Shown here in pieces: positions 7,478-14,910 of a stretch of DNA of 19,946 bases (the stretch's first letter is position 1; the number at the start of each line of letters is the position of its first letter). A program made the translations under genes and the position numbers. The notes under the pieces were generated by a model. That model was not told the origin of the DNA and searched no databases. It saw only the letters and a program-made list of their open reading frames with translations. Origin of the DNA: an uncultured Clostridia bacterium (lineage in GTDB: Bacteria > Bacillota_A > Clostridia > Oscillospirales > Oscillospiraceae); contig CASEPH010000249.1 of NCBI GenBank assembly GCA_949289625.1, positions 1 through 19,946 of the forward strand. Reading direction: 5' to 3'.

Positions 7478-7715
7478 GGAAAAGCAGGAACAGCTGGAGG
7501 CCATGGTGGCCGCCTGCGGTGATGTGGATGCCGAGGTACGGTATAACCCCGACCACGGGCATATTACAATTATGGTCTGGGAAGAGAGCAGCGATCCCGC
7601 AGAGGAACAGCGGGCGCTTGCCATCCAGCGAAAAATCAAGCAGCAATCGGCTCAGTATCCGAGGCTTGTGTGCTATTGCTTTGACGCTTTCAGCACACTG
7701 ATCTATGCGGTCTGA
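7461..7715 (+). CDS. Small hypothetical protein, 84 aa
   Basis: Not recognised. The frame begins inside the end of the primase-like gene (ATG 7461 or 7464), with only a weak ribosome site, suggesting translational coupling. The product is soluble and mixed alpha/beta in appearance: an N-terminal helix rich in Glu/Gln/Lys, a strand-like stretch (HGHITIMVWEE), a charged helix, then a hydrophobic C-terminal end (FDAFSTLIYAV). No motifs, signal peptide or membrane segment are seen. Its stop lies 12 bases before a terminator-like hairpin, so it closes the first sub-block of the operon. Confidence 0.65.
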   Translation: MMTGIKEKQEQLEAMVAACGDVDAEVRYNPDHGHITIMVWEESSDPAEEQRALAIQRKIKQQSAQYPRLVCYCFDAFSTLIYAV

Positions 7716-7726
7716 GCGAAATGAGG

Positions 7727-7772
7727 AAAGGACGCAGCGGCGATGATGTTTGCCGTGCTGCGTCCTTTTTAT
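7727..7772 (+). terminator. Intrinsic terminator inside the gene block
   Basis: AAAGGACGCAGC (7727-7738) pairs perfectly with GCTGCGTCCTTT (7757-7768), a 12-bp stem with a short inner GGC/GCC pair, ending in a five-T run (7766-7770) and then an AT-rich stretch. It looks like a functional terminator, yet the next gene begins only 26 bases later with no visible promoter. Some read-through, antitermination or an internal promoter upstream must therefore serve the downstream genes. Confidence 0.7.
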
Positions 7773-7797
7773 TTTATGAACGAATGGAGGTCCTAAA

Positions 7798-8784
7798 ATG
7801 GGCGTTTTTTCTGAACTTGATATGGAAATGCGGGAAAACGGCGTCTCCTTTGCAGGGGAGAATCCGTTTGCCGAAACTAAACCGGTTATCGAAAGTGATG
7901 ATATCGGCGATACTGACCCCTTTGCCGACGATGATCCCTTTGCCGACCCCTGCGAGGCCCCGACCCCTGCGGCGCCGACGCTTACTGCTGTGACAACGGC
8001 GCCTGATACTCCGGTCTTTGAGGATGACGCAAGGCAGCAGGCTGAGGCTGAGGCCGCCCCCGCTGTTCTGGCACAGCTCAATAAGCAGGACGAGGAAACC
8101 CAGGCCGAGGCGTCCGATGCGGAGAGCAAGGATGCCGCTGAAGAAGATGAGGATGCCAAGCGCAAGGCCCACGAAGAAGCGGAGGCAAAACGCAAAGCCG
8201 AGTGGGATGCCAAGCAGGCGGCGAAGAAGGCCGCTATGCAGGAGCAGCTGGACCGCCTGGCCGCCATGAGCGATGACGAGGTGATGGAAGCCTCCACACA
8301 GCGGGTCGGTGCTGACACCGAGCGTTTGACCCGCCGCAATATGAAGGAGTGCATTTCCGAGCATATCCAGACCCTTTGCCTCTCCGATGCCGCGTTTGCC
8401 CGGAAGGTCTACCATCCCAAAAAGAGCATGATCCACTGCATCTGGTACATCAACCGGAAAGCCAGGGAGTTTGCGGAGCAGGAGATGAAGGACAACGGCT
8501 TTAAGCCGGAGAACGGCATCTACGGCTGTGATGTCCCTGACGGATTGTGCTACCAGTGGGCTGAGGACTACTTCAACGACCCCAACGCCAAGGAAGACGA
8601 GGAGAAGGAAGAGAAGTTTGTTCCCAAGCCCTATACCGGCGGCAAGTCCTCTTCCAAATCCAAGCCGAAAACGAAGACGGAAAAGCCGAAAAAAGAATCG
8701 GCGAAAAAGCCTGCGGAAAAGCCGGCTGCAAATCCCGAGGCCCCGGATGAAGGACAGATGAGCCTGCTGGGGGTGGCGGGATGA
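7798..8784 (+). CDS. PcfK-like protein with acidic N-terminus
   Basis: This 328-residue protein sits directly before a PcfJ-like gene and overlaps it by ATGA, the arrangement known for pcfK/pcfJ. The N-terminal 120 residues are acidic and low-complexity, with three NPFA/DPFA repeats. A Lys/Glu/Ala-rich coiled coil follows (about 115-165). The conserved core (about 175-275) includes FARKVYHPKKSMIHCIWYI and GCDVPDGLCYQWAEDYFND, which fits the PcfK-like pattern of an Asp-x-Val ... Tyr-x-Trp-Ala ... Tyr-Phe segment. A Lys/Pro-rich tail ends in EGQMSLLGVAG, whose QMSLL resembles a sliding-clamp-binding pentapeptide. ATG 7798 has GGAGGT (7786-7791, spacing 6). Function is unknown; a DNA-replication or transfer accessory role is inferred. 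Confidence 0.68.
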   Translation: MGVFSELDMEMRENGVSFAGENPFAETKPVIESDDIGDTDPFADDDPFADPCEAPTPAAPTLTAVTTAPDTPVFEDDARQQAEAEAAPAVLAQLNKQDEETQAEASDAESKDAAEEDEDAKRKAHEEAEAKRKAEWDAKQAAKKAAMQEQLDRLAAMSDDEVMEASTQRVGADTERLTRRNMKECISEHIQTLCLSDAAFARKVYHPKKSMIHCIWYINRKAREFAEQEMKDNGFKPENGIYGCDVPDGLCYQWAEDYFNDPNAKEDEEKEEKFVPKPYTGGKSSSKSKPKTKTEKPKKESAKKPAEKPAANPEAPDEGQMSLLGVAG

Positions 8785-10793
8785 AGCTGGACAAAAGAGA
8801 GTGCCGCAAATATGCGCTGCCTGGCCGGGCGCCTGACCCCAGCCGTGGGATTTTCCATATCGAGAATCTGGACTATATCGTTTGCTCTGCCATCAATCTG
8901 ATTGGCGGTCATAAAACGCTGGTGCTGTATGTCTATAAGCGGGAGTCCGTCATAGCCGGTGATCTGCACCCTGTCTGGACAATGTTCCAGAACCGGGATG
9001 ACTACATCACGCTGGCGCAGAAAGCTGATGGTAAGACAGCCTGGAGAACATCCGTCTTTGACAATTTGGATCGAAACTACTATTTCATCACCAAAAGCGC
9101 CTTTTATACGGCCCGGGATGAACAGAGGGTGATCCGGTTCTGCAAGAGCAATGACAACAGCGGATTTCGCAGTCTTCGATATTTTCAGCACCAGATTCAG
9201 GCACAGCGGTGTAAGGAGCGGCAGCACGCCCGGGAACGCAAGGTCATCGAGCGGATGAAGGGCGTTCCTCCCATACCGAGTAGCTTAAAGCGGTGGGCGC
9301 ACAAAAATGTTCTTCCGGCCTATTTCTTCTACGATTACCGGAAACGGGCAAAAAGCGTGACCGGCCTCTGCACATCCTGCGGTAAGGAGGTCACCATTGA
9401 CCGGGCTAGGCATAACGAGAAAGGCACCTGTCCCGCCTGCGGCCGGGAGTTCACCATGAAGTCCCGGGGCCGTCGTGGCTTCATGCACGACACGGAGAAT
9501 TATCAGGTGATTCAGCAGGTGGAAAACGGTGAGCTTTTGATCCGCATCTTTGAGGCGTATTACCACTACACCGGCTGCGAGGATACCCCCAAAATGAGCC
9601 ATTTGGAGAACGCCCGGATCTTTGTCCGACGGACTCCGGAGGGACACATCTATCAGGAGCACTTCTATAACTCCTATTACAAGGGAGATCTCACGCACTG
9701 GAAACAGGGCATCCGGCCTGTACTGCACTTCCATTGGTATGCCCGGAAGGATGAGACCTGCTGCAAGCTCTACTGGAAGAACCTGCCCAAAACACTGGCC
9801 GGCACGCCATGGCAATACTGCCCGCTGGAGCAATTCTACTGTGTGGAGTATGTGCCAATGCAGGTGCTGCCGTTTCTGGAGGCATATTTCCAGCATCCAA
9901 GATTGGAGCATCTTGTAAAGGTCGGTTTCCAGCGGCTCGCTACTGATCTTGCCTACGGGAGAGGTTATGGCTCCGGCCTGGACGAAACGCAAAACCGGAC
10001 ACACCGTATTTTGCGGGTAAGTGCAGAGGATATTCCCTATCTGAAGCGGATCGATGTCAGTATCAGTATGCTGCAGGATTTCCAGAAATACTGTGAGCGG
10101 AACCTGAAGGACCGGCAGGAACTGCACCTCTGGCAGATGCGCCACAGCATCGCCAATATCGAGGGCAGCATTCTAAGGCTGCTGCCGTATATGACGGCCC
10201 ACAAACTCATGCGCTATCTGGAGCAGCAATTCGAGTTCCTGCAGTTCCGACTGACGCCAAGTAAAAACCAGCGGTATAAAAACTTTAATTCACTGCTTGG
10301 AGATTACTGTGATTACATCCGCATGTGTGAGAAAGAGCGGTACGACCTGACCAACGAGTTTGTACTGTTCCCGAAAGATATCCAGAAAGCGCACGACAGG
10401 GTATCGCGGCAGATCAAACTGAAAGCAGACGCGAAAATGCGGCGTGACTTCAAGACCGTCTGCAAACGCATTATGAACCAGCTTGATTTTGAGCAGAGCG
10501 GTATGAAGATCCTCTATCCCGCAACACCGGATGACATTGTGGCGGAGGGCCATGCCCTGCACCACTGTGTCGGCGGCTATGTGGATCGTGTAGCAAAGCA
10601 GGAGTGCATCATTTTGTTCCTGCGCCAGACCGAACAGCTGGACAAGCCGTTTTACACCATTGAAGTTCGCAATCAAAAGGTCGCCCAGGTACGTGGTGAC
10701 CACAATGCCGAAGCAACGGAGGAAGTTACCTCGTTTATGGAGCAGTGGGAAAAGCGGGTGCTTCAACGCCAGCTCCTTCCTGCGGCTGCATAG
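8781..10793 (+). CDS. PcfJ-like protein
   Basis: This 670-residue protein carries a zinc ribbon (C197, C200, C217, C220; CTSCGK...CPACGREFT). It also has the PcfJ C-terminal signature HALHHCVGGY (H591-Y600), followed by a beta-rich end (KPFYTIEVRNQKVAQVRGDHN). The family is named for a gene on the Enterococcus conjugative plasmid pCF10 and is widespread in plasmids and integrative elements; its biochemical role is not established. The N-terminal 180 residues contain FDNLDRNYYFITKSAFY and basic helices. The start overlaps the stop of the PcfK-like gene (ATGA), so the two are translationally coupled, and GGGGG (8769-8773) provides a ribosome site. Length is near normal for Clostridia members. 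Confidence 0.9.
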   Translation: MKLDKRECRKYALPGRAPDPSRGIFHIENLDYIVCSAINLIGGHKTLVLYVYKRESVIAGDLHPVWTMFQNRDDYITLAQKADGKTAWRTSVFDNLDRNYYFITKSAFYTARDEQRVIRFCKSNDNSGFRSLRYFQHQIQAQRCKERQHARERKVIERMKGVPPIPSSLKRWAHKNVLPAYFFYDYRKRAKSVTGLCTSCGKEVTIDRARHNEKGTCPACGREFTMKSRGRRGFMHDTENYQVIQQVENGELLIRIFEAYYHYTGCEDTPKMSHLENARIFVRRTPEGHIYQEHFYNSYYKGDLTHWKQGIRPVLHFHWYARKDETCCKLYWKNLPKTLAGTPWQYCPLEQFYCVEYVPMQVLPFLEAYFQHPRLEHLVKVGFQRLATDLAYGRGYGSGLDETQNRTHRILRVSAEDIPYLKRIDVSISMLQDFQKYCERNLKDRQELHLWQMRHSIANIEGSILRLLPYMTAHKLMRYLEQQFEFLQFRLTPSKNQRYKNFNSLLGDYCDYIRMCEKERYDLTNEFVLFPKDIQKAHDRVSRQIKLKADAKMRRDFKTVCKRIMNQLDFEQSGMKILYPATPDDIVAEGHALHHCVGGYVDRVAKQECIILFLRQTEQLDKPFYTIEVRNQKVAQVRGDHNAEATEEVTSFMEQWEKRVLQRQLLPAAA

Positions 10794-10811
10794 CGAAAAA
10801 CGATTTGTTGA

Positions 10812-10848
10812 CCGGACCGGGCACACCGCAGTTGGTGTGTCCGGCCGG
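10812..10848 (+). other. Strong intergenic hairpin overlapping a ribosome site
   Basis: CCGG, a bulged A, CCGGG and CACACC (10812-10827) pair with GGTGTG, TCCGG and CCGG (10834-10848) around the loop GCAGTT. This gives about 15 bp with one G-U. There is no T-run. Its last two bases belong to the ribosome site GGAG (10847-10850) of the next gene, so folding could damp translation. Confidence 0.55.
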
Positions 10849-10857
10849 AGAAAGGAA

Positions 10858-11082
10858 ATGTCAGAAATGAAACAGCTTGGAAATTTGGCGCTCGTCTGCG
10901 CTAAACGCCCGGAGGTACTGCTGCAGCTCCATGGCGGCAGCGTGTCCGTCCATGTGGGTGCCGGTCCTGAGCGTGCTGTCATGCACACGGAATGGGACAA
11001 TGACGCGGAGATCAACCGCATCATTTACGAACTGAACTTTGGACAATACAGGGAAAGGAGCATCTTACATGAAGCTGCGTGA
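10858..11082 (+). CDS. Small hypothetical protein, 74 aa
   Basis: Not recognised. ATG 10858 has GGAG (10847-10850) at 7 nt; ATG 10867 in the same frame is an alternative with AAAGGA at 10 nt. The sequence begins with a hydrophobic patch (GNLALVCAKRPEVLLQLHGG), followed by VSVHVGAG and an acidic DNDAEINRIIYELNFGQY, suggesting a small mixed alpha/beta fold. No membrane segment or signal peptide is evident. It overlaps the next gene by 14 bases, so the two are likely coupled. The frame is open further upstream, but that part lies inside the PcfJ-like gene and has no ribosome site. Confidence 0.65.
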   Translation: MSEMKQLGNLALVCAKRPEVLLQLHGGSVSVHVGAGPERAVMHTEWDNDAEINRIIYELNFGQYRERSILHEAA

Positions 11083-11431
11083 CACCAAACTTTTCAAATG
11101 GCTCTATGCAATCTTTCAGAGGAAGCGGGCTTCCGCACATATTCGCATCAGCTTTACTCAGCAGGAGATCGATCTTTTAGCCACGGTACTGGATGAGTGT
11201 GCGTTTGAAATTGCACTGGAGCGTTTTCAGGACAGCGATGAGGAATTGGAGGCCCTTCACATCGGCGTTGACAAGATCTTCCGATATGCTTCGCCCCAAG
11301 AGGACGAAACTGTTCTGCTGCCGGCCGGTATCTTCCCTCCGCAGGTGTTGGAATACATGGTGGAGAACGGCATGGCAAGACCCGCGCAGTTTCCTGAGCA
11401 AGCAAATGCCACGGGTAAAACCAGCAACTAA
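11069..11431 (+). CDS. Hypothetical protein, 120 aa
   Basis: Not recognised. ATG 11069 has an ideal site AAAGGAG (11054-11060, spacing 8), which is why the upstream in-frame TTG 11039 is not preferred. The N-terminus is basic and aromatic (KLFKWLYAIFQRKR), which could be an amphipathic membrane-surface helix. It is followed by an all-alpha acidic middle (QQEIDLLATVLDECAFEIAL) and a Pro-rich tail. No catalytic motif is visible. It overlaps the preceding 74-residue gene and precedes ligA by 65 bases containing a hairpin. Confidence 0.65.
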   Translation: MKLRDTKLFKWLYAIFQRKRASAHIRISFTQQEIDLLATVLDECAFEIALERFQDSDEELEALHIGVDKIFRYASPQEDETVLLPAGIFPPQVLEYMVENGMARPAQFPEQANATGKTSN

Positions 11432-11445
11432 CACAGGAAAAGCAC

Positions 11446-11471
11446 GGAGGGCCATCTGCTTATGGTCGTCC
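11446..11471 (+). other. Intergenic hairpin before ligA
   Basis: GGAGGGCCAT (11446-11455) pairs with ATGGTCGTCC (11462-11471) with one G-G mismatch and one G-U, loop CTGCTT. There is no T-run directly after it. The ligA ribosome site follows a few bases downstream. Confidence 0.45.
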
Positions 11472-11496
11472 ACATTTTAGAAAAGGAGACAGCATA

Positions 11497-13518
11497 ATGG
11501 AACAGAACATTCAAAGCTTTGAGATGGTACGGCTGTTGACCGACCGGCTCAACCAGTACCGACACGAGTATTACAATCTCAGTGCGTCCAGCGTCAGCGA
11601 CCAGGAGTATGACCGGCTTTTTGACCAGCTGGCCGCTCTGGAAAAGCAGACCGGCATCGTTATGGGCAATTCCCCGACCCAGACCGTGGGCTACCCCTCG
11701 GTGAGCGAACTGGAGAAGACCGTTCACACCATCCCGCTGCTCTCGCTGGATAAGGTCAAGAGCGAGGAGGCGATGATGGACTTCATCGGCGACAAGCTGG
11801 TGCTGATGATGCTCAAACTGGACGGCCTGACACTGAAACTGACCTATGAAAACGGGACGCTGCAGGAGGCGGCCATCCGGGGCGACGGCTATGAGGGCGA
11901 TATCGTGACCCACAATGTCAGCGCCATCAGCGGCATCCCCCGCAGCATCCCCTACACCGAGCGTCTGGTAGTCACCGGCGAGGCGTTTATCCGCCCCAGC
12001 GATTTTGCCGTGTTGAAAGACACCTTGCTGGACAGCAGCGGGAAACCCTACAAGAACGCCCGCAATCTGGCGTCCGGTTCCATCCGGCTGCTGGACTCTG
12101 ATGTGTGCAGAAAGCGCCGGCTCAACTTCCAGGCGTTCAGCGTTCTGGAGGGCTTCGAGCAGTATCCCCTCAAGTCGGACAGGCTTCGGATGATCCAGCC
12201 CTTTGGATTCCAGATCTGCCGCTACCTGAAGACCAACGCACCGCTGTCGCTGAAATGGCTTAAAAAGGGCATCGAGCAGCTGCAATCGGACGCAATGGAG
12301 ATGGATGTCCCCATTGACGGCATCGTGGTCACCTTCAACGATGTAGCCTACTCCAAGTCCTGCGGCCAGACCGGTCACCACTATAAGGATGGCATGGCGT
12401 TTAAGTTTGAGGATGATGCCTTCGAGAGCCAGCTGCAATACATCGAATGGAACCCCGCCCGCTCCGGCGAGATCACACCGGTCGCCATTTTCGACACGGT
12501 GGAGATTGACGGCTGCGAGGTCTCCCGGGCCAGCTTACACAACCTCTCTTTTGTGGAGAAGCTGGAGCTGATGCCGGGCAACCGCATCAAGGTCTCCAAG
12601 CGGAATATGATTATTCCACATATCGAGGAAAATCTGGACCGCGGCGGCTTCGACATGGACAAGCTGATCCCCCACACCTGCCCCTGCTGCGGTGAGCCAA
12701 CCCGCATCCATATGACGGAATCAGTTGTGGAGGGTGAAAAGCGAATCACCAAGACCCTCCACTGCGACAACCCGGGCTGTGAGACCCGCCGCCTGCGGCA
12801 GTTCGTCCACTTTGTAAGCCAGAAGGCTATGGACATTGAAGGACTGTCCGAGGCCACGCTGGAGAAGTTCATCGGCCGTGGGTTCCTCCACAGCTATATG
12901 GATATCTACCGGCTGGACGGGCACCGGGCGGAGATCGTGAAGATGGAAGGCTTCGGGGAGAAATCCTGGAGCCGCCTGTGGGATGCCATCCAGCGCAGCC
13001 GGGACACCACCTTTGAGCGGTATCTGATTGCTATGGACATCCCCATGATCGGCAACAGCGCCAGCAAGACGCTGGCCCGGCAGTTCAACAGCAGTCTGGA
13101 GGCGTTTGAGGAGGCCGTGGTCACCGGTTACGACTTCACCCAGCTTCCCGACTTCGGGGACACGCTGCACAATAACATTCGGGACTGGTTCCAGAACGAG
13201 GACAACTGGTATGTGTGGTATGAGCTGCGGGAGCTGGTGCATATCGCTCCCCCTGCGGCGCCTGCCCCTGTGGTCGAGACCGGGAGCAATCCCTTTGTGG
13301 GCAAGACCGTGGTGGTCACCGGCAAGGTGGAGCCCTATACCCGCGGCGGCATCAATGCCAGGATCGAATCTCTGGGCGCCCATGCCGGCAGCTCGGTGAG
13401 CAGCAAGACCGATTATCTTGTCTGCGGCGAAAACGCCGGCGGCAAGCTGGACAAGGCCCGGCAGTTGGGAATCACTGTGCTGACCCCCACGGAGTTTTTC
13501 CGTATGGCCGGAGAGTAA
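11497..13518 (+). CDS. NAD+-dependent DNA ligase, divergent
   Basis: This 673-residue protein has the full LigA order and normal length. Domain Ia is at 1-65, and the adenylation domain has catalytic K107 in KLDG, RGDG near 132 and GEAF. An OB fold follows, then a Cys4 zinc finger (C395, C398, C423, C428), helix-hairpin-helix repeats (about 445-570) and a BRCT domain (about 595-670). It seals nicks using NAD+. Two usually conserved nucleotide-pocket residues are changed: the Glu two before the catalytic Lys is M105, and motif IV reads DGIVVT (T279) instead of DG-hydrophobic-Lys. It is probably still a ligase but diverged from the host enzyme. ATG 11497 has AAAAGGAG (11481-11488, spacing 8). 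Confidence 0.96.
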   Translation: MEQNIQSFEMVRLLTDRLNQYRHEYYNLSASSVSDQEYDRLFDQLAALEKQTGIVMGNSPTQTVGYPSVSELEKTVHTIPLLSLDKVKSEEAMMDFIGDKLVLMMLKLDGLTLKLTYENGTLQEAAIRGDGYEGDIVTHNVSAISGIPRSIPYTERLVVTGEAFIRPSDFAVLKDTLLDSSGKPYKNARNLASGSIRLLDSDVCRKRRLNFQAFSVLEGFEQYPLKSDRLRMIQPFGFQICRYLKTNAPLSLKWLKKGIEQLQSDAMEMDVPIDGIVVTFNDVAYSKSCGQTGHHYKDGMAFKFEDDAFESQLQYIEWNPARSGEITPVAIFDTVEIDGCEVSRASLHNLSFVEKLELMPGNRIKVSKRNMIIPHIEENLDRGGFDMDKLIPHTCPCCGEPTRIHMTESVVEGEKRITKTLHCDNPGCETRRLRQFVHFVSQKAMDIEGLSEATLEKFIGRGFLHSYMDIYRLDGHRAEIVKMEGFGEKSWSRLWDAIQRSRDTTFERYLIAMDIPMIGNSASKTLARQFNSSLEAFEEAVVTGYDFTQLPDFGDTLHNNIRDWFQNEDNWYVWYELRELVHIAPPAAPAPVVETGSNPFVGKTVVVTGKVEPYTRGGINARIESLGAHAGSSVSSKTDYLVCGENAGGKLDKARQLGITVLTPTEFFRMAGE

Positions 13519-13531
13519 GCAACAATCCAAT

Positions 13532-13562
13532 GCCGGAGAGGGAGCGATTTGCCCTCTTCGGC
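13532..13562 (+). other. Intergenic hairpin after ligA
   Basis: GCCGGAGAGGG (13532-13542) pairs with CCCTCTTCGGC (13552-13562), 11 bp with one G-U, and a 9-nt loop. No T-run follows (GTTCTAAAAC), so termination is unlikely. It sits 34 bases before the next start codon. Confidence 0.5.
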
Positions 13563-13595
13563 GTTCTAAAACAACAATGCAAAAGGAGCGGAATT

Positions 13596-14231
13596 ATGTT
13601 TGACATCAGAAAACGCAAAGCATTTCAAACCGTTGGAGAGCTTCGTGCACTGCTGAACCGCCTGCCTGCGTATGCAGATGTATATATTTGCGGGGATGCG
13701 AATTGCTTTTTCCACGAGCAGGCGGACAGATCCTCTATCTGTCTTGATTGCGATGATCTCCGTGAGCAGTATGAGGAAGAACTGGAAAAGATACTGGCAG
13801 ACGAAACGCCGGAGGAGCGGGACCGGTATCTGGAATCGCTTTGGCTGGAGTCCGAGGACGTACCACTAAACCCGAATACGGAGTGCATCGAGGAACCTTA
13901 TCTTTGCTTCTCTGTCGGCACGCATCGGGAGGATATCTGGCACTGGTTCGATACGCACCACTCCAAGGGTGTTGCGTATCTGCTGAATGAGTTCTCCCGC
14001 AGTTCATATCCGCAGGAGAGCACGCTGTCCCAATTTATTCGCGAGGAAGTACCGTGCCGGCTCAGCGAAGTGTTTGAACTTTCCGACGAGCAAATGACAC
14101 CGGAACTGGTGCAGGCGTGCGTGAAAGCACTGGACAGCAATACAGATACGCTTTTCGATTACGAGAAGATCGACAACAAGCTGCGCGAGATCCTATCCTT
14201 GCATGGTATTGACGGGAGGGATGAGATGTGA
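13596..14231 (+). CDS. Hypothetical protein, 211 aa
   Basis: Not recognised by name. ATG 13596 has AAAAGGAG (13581-13588, spacing 7), so the longer frame from 13530 is rejected. The N-terminal part (10-55) has the pattern TVGELRALLNRLP...VYICGD...CLDCDDL, followed by an acidic coiled region (EEELEKILADETPEERDRYLE kept short). The C-terminal half has YLCFSVGTHREDIWHWFDTHH and an acidic all-alpha end. The Cys residues could bind metal but do not form a clear zinc finger. It overlaps the next gene by GTGA, so translation is coupled. Confidence 0.7.
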   Translation: MFDIRKRKAFQTVGELRALLNRLPAYADVYICGDANCFFHEQADRSSICLDCDDLREQYEEELEKILADETPEERDRYLESLWLESEDVPLNPNTECIEEPYLCFSVGTHREDIWHWFDTHHSKGVAYLLNEFSRSSYPQESTLSQFIREEVPCRLSEVFELSDEQMTPELVQACVKALDSNTDTLFDYEKIDNKLREILSLHGIDGRDEM

Positions 14232-14620
14232 TTCCGAAGGTCACTCAGGATGGCCCCAATATCATACCGCGCTACTGGTGTTCCAACTGCGGGCAGTCCC
14301 TCCCCACCAGTACCTTCAGCGGAAAGAAGATACGCTGGAAGTTCTGCCCTGAGTGCAGCCAGCCCATCGAATGGGATAAGGCGGTGCCGGTCAAGTGGGA
14401 GCCTATGGACTGCGATACCTGCGGCCGGCCCATCATCCGCGAGGTGGGCGGCAGCATGATCGACACTGGAGGATATGTTGGAACCACTACCTGCCGTGCC
14501 TGCATGACGGAATACTGCAGCAGTACCAACTGCCTTGGATGCACACGTGGCAGCTATCCCGACTGCAAATGGGCGTATCTGAAAAGGCACCCCATCTGTG
14601 AATGCGAGGGACAAGCGTGA
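14228..14620 (+). CDS. Cys-rich zinc-ribbon protein, 130 aa
   Basis: The start is GTG 14228, overlapping the previous stop (GTGA), with GGAGGG about 8 nt upstream. The product contains many CxxC pairs: CSNC and CPEC in the first 40 residues form a plausible zinc ribbon. CDTC with CRAC, and then CSSTNCLGC, give one or two more metal sites. The rest is short linker sequence. No enzymatic motif is seen. Such proteins often bind nucleic acid or act as scaffolds, but the function here is unknown. It overlaps the next gene by GTGA, continuing a chain of coupled starts. Confidence 0.75.
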   Translation: MIPKVTQDGPNIIPRYWCSNCGQSLPTSTFSGKKIRWKFCPECSQPIEWDKAVPVKWEPMDCDTCGRPIIREVGGSMIDTGGYVGTTTCRACMTEYCSSTNCLGCTRGSYPDCKWAYLKRHPICECEGQA

Positions 14621-14910
14621 GGTACCGGCAGGAAGTAAAACGGTACTACATCGGCAAAGGCATCTACGCCCAACAGGTTGCGGAACACATTTATCTGAAA
14701 GAAACAGGAGAATGGGATGTGGATGAACCGGTGTTGCTGGCGCATCTGGCAAAAGCCAGAAAGCTGCAAAAATGTGAGGATGTACGGATCTCCATTGGTG
14801 CTGATGGTACGGTTACTATGGAACGGCGCCCCAACTATGACCATACGCGGGTGGTTGCTACCCATATGCCGCTGCGTAACGAACAAAACAAGGAAAGGAA
14901 TGATGACTAA
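14617..14910 (+). CDS. Hypothetical protein, 97 aa
   Basis: Not recognised. GTG 14617 overlaps the preceding stop (GTGA) and has GAGGG (14606-14610) at 6 nt; in-frame ATG 14602 lacks a ribosome site. The protein is basic at the start (VRYRQEVKRYYIGKG), then has a helical acidic middle (EHIYLKETGEWDVDEPVL) and a strand-like segment (VRISIGADGTVTMERRP). It ends one base before ATG 14911. The small size and coupling suggest it works with one of its neighbours. Confidence 0.65.
   Translation: MRYRQEVKRYYIGKGIYAQQVAEHIYLKETGEWDVDEPVLLAHLAKARKLQKCEDVRISIGADGTVTMERRPNYDHTRVVATHMPLRNEQNKERNDD

Noticed and set aside
5858..7639. A 593-codon open frame on the minus strand across the primase-like gene
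   Set aside because: Low-complexity His/Leu/Arg-rich product with no motifs, opposite a gene with clear zinc and TOPRIM residues.
10660..10857. Upstream extension of the 74-residue gene into the PcfJ-like gene
   Set aside because: No ribosome site at 10660, and this part is the coding end of the PcfJ-like gene in another frame.
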